From: Methylorubrum zatmanii
GTDB taxonomy: Bacteria; Pseudomonadota; Alphaproteobacteria; Rhizobiales; Beijerinckiaceae
Assembly: GCF_014845115.1 (NCBI RefSeq)
Contig: NZ_NKUI01000071.1
Location: forward strand, 1-38,340
Length of the DNA stretch: 38,340 bases
Direction of reading: 5' to 3'
Below, piece by piece: positions 1-7,432 of this stretch (position 1 is the stretch's first letter; the number at the start of each line of letters is the position of its first letter). The notes below the pieces were generated by a model. The model had not been told where the DNA came from. It ran no database searches and saw only the letters and a list, made by a program, of their open reading frames with translations. The position numbers and the translations under genes are program-made.

Positions 1-190
1 CCAACAGCCCCCAAACATTCCCCCCTTGGCGGACGGGAATCGGGGGCCCGACAAAGCCGCCCCCCCCCCGCGGCCTGGCCCAAGTTACCGCGGGCCGACC
101 ATCGACGTGACCCGCCGCTCCATCGAGGAGACGGCCGCCGCGATCCTCGACCTCTACCGCGAGCACCGCCTGAAATTCATCGCGACCTGA
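1..190 (+). CDS. PPDK regulatory protein (DUF299), C-terminal fragment
   Basis: Only the C-terminus is present, ending at TGA 188-190. From about position 95 the frame reads PTIDVTRRSIEETAAAIL and then a short charged tail. This matches the closing segment of the bifunctional kinase/pyrophosphorylase that controls pyruvate,phosphate dikinase (or PEP synthetase) by ADP-dependent phosphorylation. The family normally has a Trp just before this Pro; here that codon seems lost. Upstream of ~85 the frame is proline-rich and includes a C9 run, which is unlike the family and probably reflects poor sequence at a contig end. The family assignment rests on a short motif. The position before maf-aroE-coaE-dnaQ, as in other Rhizobiales, supports it. 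Confidence 0.7.
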   Translation, partial: QQPPNIPPLADGNRGPDKAAPPPRPGPSYRGPTIDVTRRSIEETAAAILDLYREHRLKFIAT

Positions 191-200
191 GGGCGGGAGC

Positions 201-1301
201 ATGGGGGAGGGGGACTACGCGGCGGCCGACCTGCGCGAGACCGTTCAGGCCGGGCGCGGGCGCTGCACCGATCTCAGCCTGTCCTACCGGGACTGGATGC
301 CGCCGCCCGACCTCCTGATCGGGGCAGTCACGCCCGATCTGCTGCGGGCCTATCACGCCGAGACCACCGTGCTCGGGGCGAGCCTCTACGAGGTGCCGCG
401 GGCGGAGGTGGCGGAGGAGGGCGTCGTCATCCTCGACGGCGTGTTCCAATCCGGCGCCCAGCTCAACGTCTTCCCCGTGGTCGCCGAGGCGCATCACCGC
501 GCCATCGCCGCCCGGCTCGCGGGCCTGCGGCGGGTGACGGTCGAGGATCCGGTCGTGCTGCTCACCGGCATGGGCCACCAGATGTACGGCCACTGGCTGG
601 TGGATTTCCTGCCCAAGCTGTTCCTGCTCCACCGTGCCGGCCACGATCTCGCGCGCCTGCGCTACCTCCTGCCCGCCGACACCCCGGCCTTCGCGCGGGT
701 CTGGCTCGGCCTCCTCGGCATCGGCGAGGACCGCCTCGTCGTCTACGAGCGGGAGCGGGAGGTCGCCGCCTGCCGCCGGCTCCTGGTGCCGACGGCCCTG
801 CGCTTCGTCAGCCGCGCCTCACCGCTGATGCGGGAGGCGCGGCGTTTCCTGCTGGAGCGCGCCTTTCCCCGCCCGCGTTGGCGCCCGGGCCGGCGCGCCG
901 AGCCCCGGGGCTTCCGAAAAATCCTGATCTCCCGCTCGGACAATGCCGACACGAAGAACCGCCGGACCCTGGCCGAGCGGGCCGCCTTCGAGGCGGCGGC
1001 CCTGGCCCGCGGCTTCGAGCAGGTCCGGCCCGAGCGGATGAGCGTGCCCGAACAGGTCGCCCTGTTCCGCTCCGCCGCCACGATCCTGGGGGAATACGGC
1101 TCGGGGCTGCACGGCTCCCTGTTCGCGCCGGTGGGGACGAGCGTGATCAGCCTGCGCGACAACGGGCTCGACCTCGGCTTCCTGCAAAGCTCCCTCGACC
1201 ATGCGCTCGGCCATGCCGGCGGCTACGTGATCGGCTCGGCGCGCTCGGAAGACGGGTTCTTCTCCGTGGCGCCGCAGGATATCGACTTCCTGTTCGACTA
1301 G
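201..1301 (+). CDS. glycosyltransferase family 61 (DUF563)-like protein
   Basis: A 366-residue protein starting at ATG 201, ten bases after the preceding stop. Two segments resemble the GT61/DUF563 family. One is GHWLVDFLPKLFLLHRAG near residues 130-147. The other is GEYGSGLHGSLFAP near 297-310, preceded by an Arg-Ser-Asp stretch at about 250. No signal peptide or membrane span is visible, so it is probably cytosolic. Family members transfer sugars such as xylose or GlcNAc onto glycans or exopolysaccharides; the donor and acceptor here cannot be told. It sits alone between two housekeeping genes with no other polysaccharide genes nearby, so it looks like an insertion into a conserved block. 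The family call is fairly sure; the function is not. Confidence 0.75.
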   Translation: MGEGDYAAADLRETVQAGRGRCTDLSLSYRDWMPPPDLLIGAVTPDLLRAYHAETTVLGASLYEVPRAEVAEEGVVILDGVFQSGAQLNVFPVVAEAHHRAIAARLAGLRRVTVEDPVVLLTGMGHQMYGHWLVDFLPKLFLLHRAGHDLARLRYLLPADTPAFARVWLGLLGIGEDRLVVYEREREVAACRRLLVPTALRFVSRASPLMREARRFLLERAFPRPRWRPGRRAEPRGFRKILISRSDNADTKNRRTLAERAAFEAAALARGFEQVRPERMSVPEQVALFRSAATILGEYGSGLHGSLFAPVGTSVISLRDNGLDLGFLQSSLDHALGHAGGYVIGSARSEDGFFSVAPQDIDFLFD

Positions 1302-1338
1302 CTCGACTGGCGCGGCCTGCGCTGAGGAGACCCGCCCG

Positions 1339-1959
1339 GTGACCGCTGCCCCGCCCTCTCCCTGGCTCCCCGCCGAGCCGCTGCTCCTCGCCTCGGCCAG
1401 CGCCACGCGGCGCGACCTCCTGGCCGCTGCCGGCCTGCCGGTGGAGACCGCGCCGGCCCGCATCGACGAGCGCGCCCTCGAAGCGGAGAGCGCCGGCCTG
1501 ACCCCACCGGAGCTGGCGCGGCGGCTCGCCCTCGCCAAGGCGGAGGAGGTCGCCGCCCGCCATCCCGGCCGCATCGTCATCGGTGCCGACCAAGTGCTCG
1601 CCTGCGACGGCCGCGTGTTCCACAAGCCGGCGGATCTGGACGGGGCACGGACCCATCTCGCCCGGCTCCAGGGCCGGACCCACGCGCTTCATGCGGCGGT
1701 GGCGATCCTGCGCGACGGAGCCCGCGAGGATTTCGTCGAGACCGCGCGGATGACCATGCGTCCCCTCGATGGGGCGGCCATCGATGCCTATCTGCGTCTC
1801 GCGGGCAAGGCGGTCACCACCTCGGTCGGCGCCTACCAGCTCGAGGGACTCGGCATCCACCTGTTCGAGCGGATCGAGGGCGACCACGCGACGATCCTCG
1901 GCCTGCCGCTCACGCCGCTGCTCGCGCGGCTGCGGGGCATGGGTCTGCTGGCGTTCTGA
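1339..1959 (+). CDS. maf: Maf family nucleoside triphosphate pyrophosphatase
   Basis: A 206-residue protein with a GTG start at 1339 and a GAGGAGA ribosome site just upstream. It shows the Maf hallmarks in order: the N-terminal LASASATRRDLL loop (residues ~15-26), the central GADQVLACDGRVFHKP segment, and the C-terminal SVGAYQLEGLGIHLFERIEG motif. Maf proteins hydrolyse non-canonical or modified NTPs to the monophosphate and pyrophosphate, and in some bacteria affect septum formation. The length is normal. In Rhizobiales the gene usually follows directly on the PPDK regulator; here a glycosyltransferase gene lies between them. It is probably cotranscribed with the upstream gene (37-base gap). 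Confidence 0.93.
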   Translation: MTAAPPSPWLPAEPLLLASASATRRDLLAAAGLPVETAPARIDERALEAESAGLTPPELARRLALAKAEEVAARHPGRIVIGADQVLACDGRVFHKPADLDGARTHLARLQGRTHALHAAVAILRDGAREDFVETARMTMRPLDGAAIDAYLRLAGKAVTTSVGAYQLEGLGIHLFERIEGDHATILGLPLTPLLARLRGMGLLAF

Positions 1960-2005
1960 GAGGGCTTGTTCATCACCACGGAGATCTTGTCTCTCCCACC
2001 CGCGT

Positions 2006-2112
2006 CCTCATCCTGAGGTGCGACCGCAGGGAGCCTCGAAGGAGGGCTCCAGGGATCGCAGTGATTTCCGGAACCCTCCTTCGAGGCCGCTTCGCGGCGC
2101 CTCAGGATGAGG
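2006..2112. repeat. long palindromic intergenic repeat (RIME-like)
   Basis: A 107-base imperfect palindrome fills most of the gap between maf and the cation transporter. The outer arms CCTCATCCTGAG (2006-2017) and CTCAGGATGAGG (2101-2112) are perfect inverted copies. The inner arms GCCTCGAAGGAGGG (2033-2046) and CCCTCCTTCGAGGC (2074-2087) are also perfect. The sequence style matches repeated palindromic elements scattered through Rhizobiales genomes. The transcript would form a very stable hairpin that could reduce readthrough from maf or protect RNA ends. It may also mark an old insertion boundary. Confidence 0.85.
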
Positions 2113-2173
2113 TTGAGAGGGGAATGAAATTCGTCGAACAGGCTTTGAGCGGCACCGAAGACGGCGAGGGACG

Positions 2174-3166
2174 ATGCACGACCACCGGCACGACCATGCC
2201 CACCCCCATGACGAGGATCACGCCGGGCATGGGCATGGCGAACACGATCACGGCGGATCCGGTCACGGGGGCCACGGTCACGTCCATGCCCCGAAGGATT
2301 TCGGCAGAGCCTTCGCCTTCGGCATCTCGCTCAATCTCGGCTTCGTCGTCGTCGAGGCGGTCTACGGTTGGCTGTCCAACTCCATGGCCCTGGTGGCCGA
2401 TGCCGGCCACAACCTCTCCGACGTGCTCGGGCTCGCCGCCGCCTGGATCGCCGCCATCCTGGTGAAGCGGGCGCCCTCGGCACGCTTCACCTACGGCCTG
2501 CGCGGCTCCTCGATCCTGGCCGCCCTGTTCAACGCGGTGGTGCTCCTGGTGGCGACCGGCGGCATCATCGTCGAGGCGCTGCAGCGCCTGTTCCATCCGG
2601 AGCCGGTCGCCGGCACGACGGTGATGGTGGTGGCCGGCATCGGCATCCTCATCAACGGCTTCACCGCCTGGCTGTTCGCCTCCGGATCGAAGGGCGACAT
2701 CAACATCCGCGGCGCCTACCTGCACATGGTCGCCGACGCGGCGGTCTCGGCCGGCGTGGTGCTCGCCGGCCTCGTCATCCTCGGCACCGGCTTCGACTGG
2801 ATCGACCCCCTGGTCAGTCTCGTCATCGCCGCGCTCATCATCGTGGCGACCTGGGGCCTGCTGCGCGACAGCGTGGCGATGTCGCTCGCGGCGGTGCCGC
2901 CCGGCATCGACCCGGAGGCGGTGCGCGCCTGCCTCGCCGCCCGCCCCGGCGTCAGCGGCTTGCACGACCTGCACATCTGGCCGATGAGCACCACCGAATC
3001 CGCGCTCACCGCCCATCTCGTCCTGGCCGGGGCCGCCCCGGACCGGCTCTTCCTCAAGGAGGCGGCGGACGAACTGCGGCAGCGTTTCGGCATCGCCCAC
3101 GCGACGATCCAGATCGAGATCGAGGGGGAGACCGCCTGCACCCTGCCGAAAGGCTGCGTGGCGTGA
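2174..3166 (+). CDS. cation diffusion facilitator (CzcD/ZitB-type Zn/Cd/Co efflux)
   Basis: A 330-residue inner-membrane antiporter that exports Zn2+ or related divalent cations in exchange for protons. The first 38 residues hold 15 histidines in His-Asp and His-Gly runs, a typical cytosolic metal-sensing or buffering tail. Six hydrophobic spans follow between ~46 and 235. The metal-site signatures are H79-N-L-S-D83 in span 2 and H184-M-V-A-D188 in span 5, the HxxxD pattern of Zn/Cd/Co transporters. The C-terminal cytoplasmic domain contains LHDLHIWPM. A GAGGG ribosome site precedes ATG 2174. It is isolated between maf and aroE with a palindromic repeat on its 5' side. Metal specificity is inferred. 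Confidence 0.93.
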   Translation: MHDHRHDHAHPHDEDHAGHGHGEHDHGGSGHGGHGHVHAPKDFGRAFAFGISLNLGFVVVEAVYGWLSNSMALVADAGHNLSDVLGLAAAWIAAILVKRAPSARFTYGLRGSSILAALFNAVVLLVATGGIIVEALQRLFHPEPVAGTTVMVVAGIGILINGFTAWLFASGSKGDINIRGAYLHMVADAAVSAGVVLAGLVILGTGFDWIDPLVSLVIAALIIVATWGLLRDSVAMSLAAVPPGIDPEAVRACLAARPGVSGLHDLHIWPMSTTESALTAHLVLAGAAPDRLFLKEAADELRQRFGIAHATIQIEIEGETACTLPKGCVA

Positions 3167-3206
3167 GGCTTTTCCCTTTTCCAGGCGCGCTCAGCGGCAG
3201 GATGTC

Positions 3207-4043
3207 ATGACAACCAAGGCTTTCGTCGTCGGCCACCCGATCGCCCATTCCCGCTCGCCGCTGATCCACGGCCACTGGCTCGCCGCGCACGGCCTCGACG
3301 GCAGCTACGAGCGCATCGACGTGGCGCCCGAGGAGTTCGAGGCCTTCTTTCACGGGCTGCCCGGCTCCGGCTTCGCCGGCGGCAACGTCACGATCCCGCA
3401 CAAGGAGACGGCCTTCCGGCTGGCGCATACGCTGACCGCGCGGGCTCGGACAATCGGGGCGGTGAACACCCTGATCGTCGAGGGCGACCGGGTTCTCGGC
3501 GACAACACCGATGCGCCGGGCTTCATCGCCCATCTCGACCAGAGCCTCGGGGAGGGCTGGCCCGAGCGCACCGGCCGGCACGCGCTGGTCCTCGGTGCGG
3601 GCGGCGCGGCCCGGGCCATCGTCGTCGGGCTGGTGGAGCGCGGTTTGAGCGTGCGCGTCGCCAACCGCAGCCCGGAGCGGGCGCGGACGCTCGCGGCGCT
3701 CGATCCCGACCATGTCGCGGCGTTGCCCTGGGAGGCCGTGCCGGAGGTGCTCACCGAGACCGGGCTTCTCGTCAACACCACCTCCCTCGGCATGGCCGGG
3801 CACCCACCGCTCGATCTCGATCTGACCCCGCTTCCCGACCGCGCGGCGGTGGCCGACATCGTCTACGTGCCCCTGGAAACGCCGCTGCTCGCCGCGGCGC
3901 GGGCGCGGGGACTCGCGGCGGTGGACGGACTCGGCATGCTGCTGCACCAGGCGGTGCCGGGCTTCTCGGCCTGGTTCGGCCTGCGCCCCGCCGTGACGCC
4001 GGAGCTGCGGGATAAAATCGTCGCGGATCTTCTCCGGACATGA
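3207..4043 (+). CDS. aroE: shikimate dehydrogenase (NADP+)
   Basis: A 278-residue enzyme of the shikimate pathway that reduces 3-dehydroshikimate to shikimate with NADPH, on the route to aromatic amino acids and chorismate. The substrate-binding serines are in HSRSPLIHG (14-22). The catalytic lysine is K66 in NVTIPHKE and the catalytic aspartate is D102 in GDNTDAPGF. The dinucleotide-binding loop [11 protein letters not shown] is followed by ANRSPERA, which typically reads the NADP 2'-phosphate. The length is normal. Its stop overlaps the coaE start by four bases (ATGA), so the two are translationally coupled. Confidence 0.97.
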   Translation: MTTKAFVVGHPIAHSRSPLIHGHWLAAHGLDGSYERIDVAPEEFEAFFHGLPGSGFAGGNVTIPHKETAFRLAHTLTARARTIGAVNTLIVEGDRVLGDNTDAPGFIAHLDQSLGEGWPERTGRHALVLGAGGAARAIVVGLVERGLSVRVANRSPERARTLAALDPDHVAALPWEAVPEVLTETGLLVNTTSLGMAGHPPLDLDLTPLPDRAAVADIVYVPLETPLLAAARARGLAAVDGLGMLLHQAVPGFSAWFGLRPAVTPELRDKIVADLLRT

Positions 4044-4675
4044 GCGCGCCGGAGGACAAGCCCCGGCGTCCCACGGTGCTGGGCCTCACCGGCTCCATCG
4101 GCATGGGCAAGTCGGCCACCGCCGCGATGTTTTCCGCGCGCGGGGTGCCGGTCCACGATTCCGATGCGGCGGTCCACGCCCTCTACGGACCGCAGGGTGC
4201 GGCGGCGCGGGCTATCGGCGCGGCTTTTCCCGGTACCGTGACCTCCGACGGCGCGGTCGACCGCCCGGCCCTGCGGGCGGCGGTGCTCGGCGATGCCGGC
4301 AAGCTCGCCCGGCTGGAGGCCATCGTCCATCCCCTGGTCCAGGCCGAGAGCCGCGCCTTCCTCGCGCGCCATGCCGACGCACCGCTGGTCGTGCTCGACA
4401 TCCCGCTCCTGTTCGAGACCGGGGCGGAGGCGCGCTGCGATGCGGTCCTCGTCGTCACCGCTCCGCCCGAGGTACAGCGCGCCCGGGTCCTCGCCCGCCC
4501 CGGCATGGACGAGGCGGCCTTCGCCGCGATCCGCGCCAAGCAGATGCCGGATGCCGAGAAGCGCAGGCGGGCGGATTTCCTGATCGACACGAGCCGCGGC
4601 TTCGACCACGCGGAGGCGGAGGTGGCGCGGATCGTCGAGGAACTGGCGCATCGGAACCCGGACGCGCGCCGATAG
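4040..4675 (+). CDS. coaE: dephospho-CoA kinase
   Basis: A 211-residue cytosolic kinase that performs the last step of coenzyme A synthesis, phosphorylating the 3'-hydroxyl of dephospho-CoA with ATP. The P-loop GSIGMGKS lies at residues 18-25. It is followed by [11 protein letters not shown], where the DxD-like acidic pair binds substrate, and by [11 protein letters not shown], the usual CoaE core. ATG 4040 lies within the aroE stop region (4-base overlap). The length matches the family. The aroE-coaE-dnaQ order is the standard rhizobial one. Confidence 0.96.
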   Translation: MSAPEDKPRRPTVLGLTGSIGMGKSATAAMFSARGVPVHDSDAAVHALYGPQGAAARAIGAAFPGTVTSDGAVDRPALRAAVLGDAGKLARLEAIVHPLVQAESRAFLARHADAPLVVLDIPLLFETGAEARCDAVLVVTAPPEVQRARVLARPGMDEAAFAAIRAKQMPDAEKRRRADFLIDTSRGFDHAEAEVARIVEELAHRNPDARR

Positions 4676-4684
4676 CATCGGCGC

Positions 4685-4694
4685 GGGTTAACCC
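4685..4694. other. 10-bp perfect palindrome between coaE and dnaQ
   Basis: GGGTTAACCC starts nine bases after the coaE stop and about 53 bases before the dnaQ start. It is a perfect palindrome with no extension on either side. It could be a protein-binding site in the dnaQ promoter region, or chance. No matching regulator is recognised. Confidence 0.3.
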
Positions 4695-4747
4695 ATCCTT
4701 CGCTGTCCGGTACGAGGCTGTGCCCTTGCTTGGGACCGGAACACGAC

Positions 4748-5458
4748 ATGCTGCGCGAGATCGTCCTCGATACCGAGACCACCGGCACGGATGCCAAGAA
4801 TGGCGACCGGCTGATCGAAATCGGCTGCGTCGAGCTGATCAACCACGTCCAGACCGGCGCCTACTACCACCAACTCATCAACCCGCAGCGGCCGGTTTCC
4901 GAGGGAGCCTTCGCGGTCCACGGCATCTCGGACGCGATGCTGGCCGACAAGCCGGTCTTCGCCGACGTGGTGGACGCCTTCGTCGCCTTCTGCGGCGATG
5001 CGCGGCTGGTGATCCACAACGCGCCGTTCGATGTCGGCTTCCTCAACATGGAGTTCGCCAAGCTCGGGCCGGCCGCTCCGCCGCTCATCGTGCTGGAGGA
5101 CGTGGTCGACACCCTGCTGCTCGCCCGCCGCAAGCATCCGGGCGCGGCCAACAATCTCGACGCCCTGTGCAACCGCTACGGCGTCGATACGACCCGCCGG
5201 GTCAAGCACGGCGCCCTCCTCGACGCGCAGATCCTGGCCGAGGTCTATGTCGAACTCCTCGGCGGCAAGCAGACCAGCCTGGGTCTCAGCATCGCCGAGC
5301 CGGCTGGGAGCGTGGCGGTGGAAGCGGTGGCCGATTCGGGTCCGATTGCCCCGCGCGCGATGCGCAGCCGGCTGACGGAGGATGAGCGCCTGCGGCATGT
5401 CAGCTTTGTCGAGAGTCTGGGAACAAACGCCGTCTGGCGCGACTATCTGGAGCCGTGA
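4748..5458 (+). CDS. dnaQ: DNA polymerase III epsilon subunit (3'-5' exonuclease)
   Basis: A 236-residue proofreading exonuclease of the replicative polymerase. The start is taken at ATG 4748, giving MLREIVLDTETTG; a TTG six codons earlier is open but less likely. DEDDh residues are visible: D8 and E10 in DTETTG (Exo I), D95 in HNAPFDVGF (Exo II), and H154 and D159 in HGALLDAQ (Exo III). The C-terminal tail (~180-236) should carry the segment that tethers the exonuclease to the polymerase alpha subunit. The gene follows coaE by 72 bases, with a small palindrome in the gap that may belong to its own promoter. Confidence 0.95.
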   Translation: MLREIVLDTETTGTDAKNGDRLIEIGCVELINHVQTGAYYHQLINPQRPVSEGAFAVHGISDAMLADKPVFADVVDAFVAFCGDARLVIHNAPFDVGFLNMEFAKLGPAAPPLIVLEDVVDTLLLARRKHPGAANNLDALCNRYGVDTTRRVKHGALLDAQILAEVYVELLGGKQTSLGLSIAEPAGSVAVEAVADSGPIAPRAMRSRLTEDERLRHVSFVESLGTNAVWRDYLEP

Positions 5459-5527
5459 CACGGCACAGACCTCTCTCAAGTCCCTGCCGGGACGTGATCT
5501 TCTTTCCCGGGCCGAAATGATTGTCCG

Positions 5528-5549
5528 GGGTCGGCACCCTCGCCGACCC
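5528..5549 (+). terminator. hairpin downstream of dnaQ, possible terminator
   Basis: A perfect 8-bp stem, GGGTCGGC and GCCGACCC, encloses a 6-base loop. A weaker 5-bp hairpin lies at 5480-5493, followed by a T-rich stretch TCTTCTTT. Neither is a textbook intrinsic terminator because the stronger stem has no T-run. Together they separate dnaQ from the regulator gene. Confidence 0.35.
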
Positions 5550-5576
5550 GAAGCCTGCGGCAATGCGCAGGGATTG

Positions 5577-5614
5577 TTTTGCTGCAATGCAAAAAGTTTC
5601 ATCTTGCGGCGCAA
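5577..5614 (+). promoter_or_regulatory. TGC-rich inverted repeats, candidate PhaR-type operator
   Basis: Two inverted repeats sit in the 195-base region before the ribbon-helix-helix gene. TTTTGC-N6-GCAAAA spans 5577-5594 and contains GCTGCAATGCA. TTGC-GGC-GCAA spans 5604-5614. TGC-rich dyads of this type are known binding sites of PhaR, the PHB-responsive repressor of alphaproteobacterial phasin and granule genes. The downstream esterase belongs to the PHB depolymerase superfamily, which makes the reading plausible. The link to PhaR is inferred from motif style only. Confidence 0.45.
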
Positions 5615-5653
5615 CATAAGCCTTCCCATACCATCCCTGTGGATGGCGCGGGG

Positions 5654-6124
5654 ATGGGCGCAATGATGGATGTGATGCAGGACAGCCGGCACGAGGCTCC
5701 GCTGGCGATGACGCTCGGGGCCAAGTTGGCGGCCAAGCCCGGTGACAGTGAGAAGATCACGGTCAATCTCGGCTTCGTCGATCTCGGCCATGTCGACCTG
5801 CTGGTTTCGGAAGGCGTCTATGCCAACCGCAGCGACTTCATCCGCACGGCCATCCGCAACCAGATCGAGCGGCATGCCGACATCACCCGCCAGTCGGTGG
5901 CCCGCAAACCGATCGAGTTCGGCCTGCGCCGCTACGGGCGCGTGGAGCTGGAGGCGGCGCTGGCTGCCGGCATCCGGCTCGAGATCCGTGTCCTCGGCCT
6001 CGCGGTGATCGCCGACGACGTGTCCGCCGACCTCGCCAGCGCGACGATCGCCTCGATCGAGGTGCTCGGCGGCTTCCAGGCGAGCCCTGCGGTGAAGCGG
6101 GCGCTGGCCGGCCGCCTGTTCTGA
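5654..6124 (+). CDS. ribbon-helix-helix (CopG-type) transcriptional regulator
   Basis: A protein of about 156 residues if translated from ATG 5654; ATG codons at 5663, 5666 and 5675 are alternatives, and the upstream ATG at 5579 lies in the presumed control region. After a short leader comes KITVNLGFVDLGHVDLLV and then SEGVYANRSDFIRTAIRNQI. This is the beta strand followed by two helices of the RHH DNA-binding fold. The C-terminal ~80 residues are a second domain of unknown role that I do not recognise; it is not the NikR metal-binding domain. RHH proteins act as dimers or tetramers on short repeats. The gene lies 74 bases before a PHB-depolymerase-like esterase, which may be its target or operon partner. 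Confidence 0.8.
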   Translation: MGAMMDVMQDSRHEAPLAMTLGAKLAAKPGDSEKITVNLGFVDLGHVDLLVSEGVYANRSDFIRTAIRNQIERHADITRQSVARKPIEFGLRRYGRVELEAALAAGIRLEIRVLGLAVIADDVSADLASATIASIEVLGGFQASPAVKRALAGRLF

Positions 6125-6198
6125 ACCCCGACCGACCCCTTCCTCGTGACCCGCTGCGCTCGTGCGGCCCGTCGCCGACCCGGAAAGCGAGACTTTGC

Positions 6199-7428
6199 AT
6201 GACCGATCACTCCACCACCCTCCTCGCGGACATGGCCGAGGCGACGCGCCTGACCCGGGCCGGACGGCTCACCGAGGCGACCGCCCTGATCCAGCGCAGT
6301 CTGGTCGCTTCGGGCCTGACCCCGGAGGCGACGTCACGGAGCGAGGCAGCGGCAGCGGATTTCGCGGTCCCACGGCTCGAAGCGGGGAATGAGGCGGGCC
6401 ATGCGGCGCTGATCCCCGAGCGGCTGCGCGAGAACATCGACCAGATGATGCAGGGCCTGCGCACCCTCGCGCCCTCGTTGAAGGGGCTGGTAGGCGGCGG
6501 CCTGCACGCCCCGGCGCCCGGCGAGGCGCCGGAGGACGGCCAGTTCGTCGAGCGCAGCTTCTCCAACGCGGCCGGCGCGCGGGACTACAAGCTGTTCATC
6601 CCGAGCCCCCGCAGCGGAAGCCGACCGCTGGTGGTGATGCTGCATGGTTGCACGCAATCGCCGGACGATTTCGCGGCGGGCACCCGCATGAACCGGCTCG
6701 CCGAGGAAGAGGGGATCTACGTCGCCTATCCGCGTCAGTCCCGCCGGGCCAACGCTCAGAAATGCTGGAACTGGTTCGAGCCCGGCGATCAGGGCCGGGA
6801 GATGGGGGAGGCCGGGATCGTGGCCGGGCTGGTCCGCGCCCTCTGCGCCGAGCATCCGATCGACCGGAGCCGCATCTACATCGCCGGCCTCTCGGCGGGC
6901 GGGGCGGCGGCGGCGAATATCGCCAGGGCCTATCCGGACCTGTTCGCGGCGGTCGGCGTGCATTCGGGTCTCGCCGCCGGTTGCGCCCGCGATCTGCCCT
7001 CGGCCCTCTCGGCCATGCGCGTCGGTGCGCCGGGGGCGCCGCCTCCCGGCGGTGCCTCCGGTTTCGGGGCTGGCTCGGTGGCGCAGGGCCTGCGCGTGCC
7101 GACCATCGTCTTCCACGGCGAGGGCGACGGCACCGTCCACCCGCGCAATGCCGAGGCCGTGCTGGCCCAGGCCGGCATCGCCGAGCTGACGCCGCAGCGG
7201 GACAGCGGCAGGACGGAAGGGGCAGGGTCCGGCCACACCTATACCCGCACGCGCTATGCCGACGAGGCCGGCCAGGTGCAGGTCGAAGCCTGGTCGATCC
7301 AGGGCGCGGGCCATGCCTGGTCCGGCGGCAGCCCGGAGGGCAGCTACACCGATCCGGGGGGACCGGACGCCTCGCGGGCGATGGTCGACTTCTTCCTGAG
7401 CCACAGCCTGCCGGGCCGGCAGGGCTGA
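6199..7428 (+). CDS. PHB depolymerase family esterase (alpha/beta hydrolase)
   Basis: A 409-residue serine hydrolase. The catalytic domain starts near residue 118. It shows the oxyanion segment MLHGCTQSPDDF (147-158), the nucleophile S232 in GLSAGG, a probable acid D310 in FHGEGDGTVHP, and the catalytic histidine H372 in GAGHAWSGG. The N-terminal ~115 residues are alpha-helical and not part of the hydrolase; they resemble the N-terminal extension common in rhizobial members. No signal peptide is visible, so an intracellular role on PHB granules, oligomers or another ester is more likely than secretion. The substrate is not established. The stop is four bases from the stop of the convergent NUDIX gene. 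Confidence 0.9.
   Translation: MTDHSTTLLADMAEATRLTRAGRLTEATALIQRSLVASGLTPEATSRSEAAAADFAVPRLEAGNEAGHAALIPERLRENIDQMMQGLRTLAPSLKGLVGGGLHAPAPGEAPEDGQFVERSFSNAAGARDYKLFIPSPRSGSRPLVVMLHGCTQSPDDFAAGTRMNRLAEEEGIYVAYPRQSRRANAQKCWNWFEPGDQGREMGEAGIVAGLVRALCAEHPIDRSRIYIAGLSAGGAAAANIARAYPDLFAAVGVHSGLAAGCARDLPSALSAMRVGAPGAPPPGGASGFGAGSVAQGLRVPTIVFHGEGDGTVHPRNAEAVLAQAGIAELTPQRDSGRTEGAGSGHTYTRTRYADEAGQVQVEAWSIQGAGHAWSGGSPEGSYTDPGGPDASRAMVDFFLSHSLPGRQG
7407..7423. terminator. symmetric hairpin at convergent gene ends
   Basis: A 7-bp inverted repeat, CCTGCCG and CGGCAGG with a 3-base loop, lies in the last codons of the esterase gene, just before the convergent NUDIX stop. It would fold on both transcripts. 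It lacks a T-run, so a terminator role is weakly supported. Confidence 0.25.
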
Positions 7429-7432
7429 GCGA

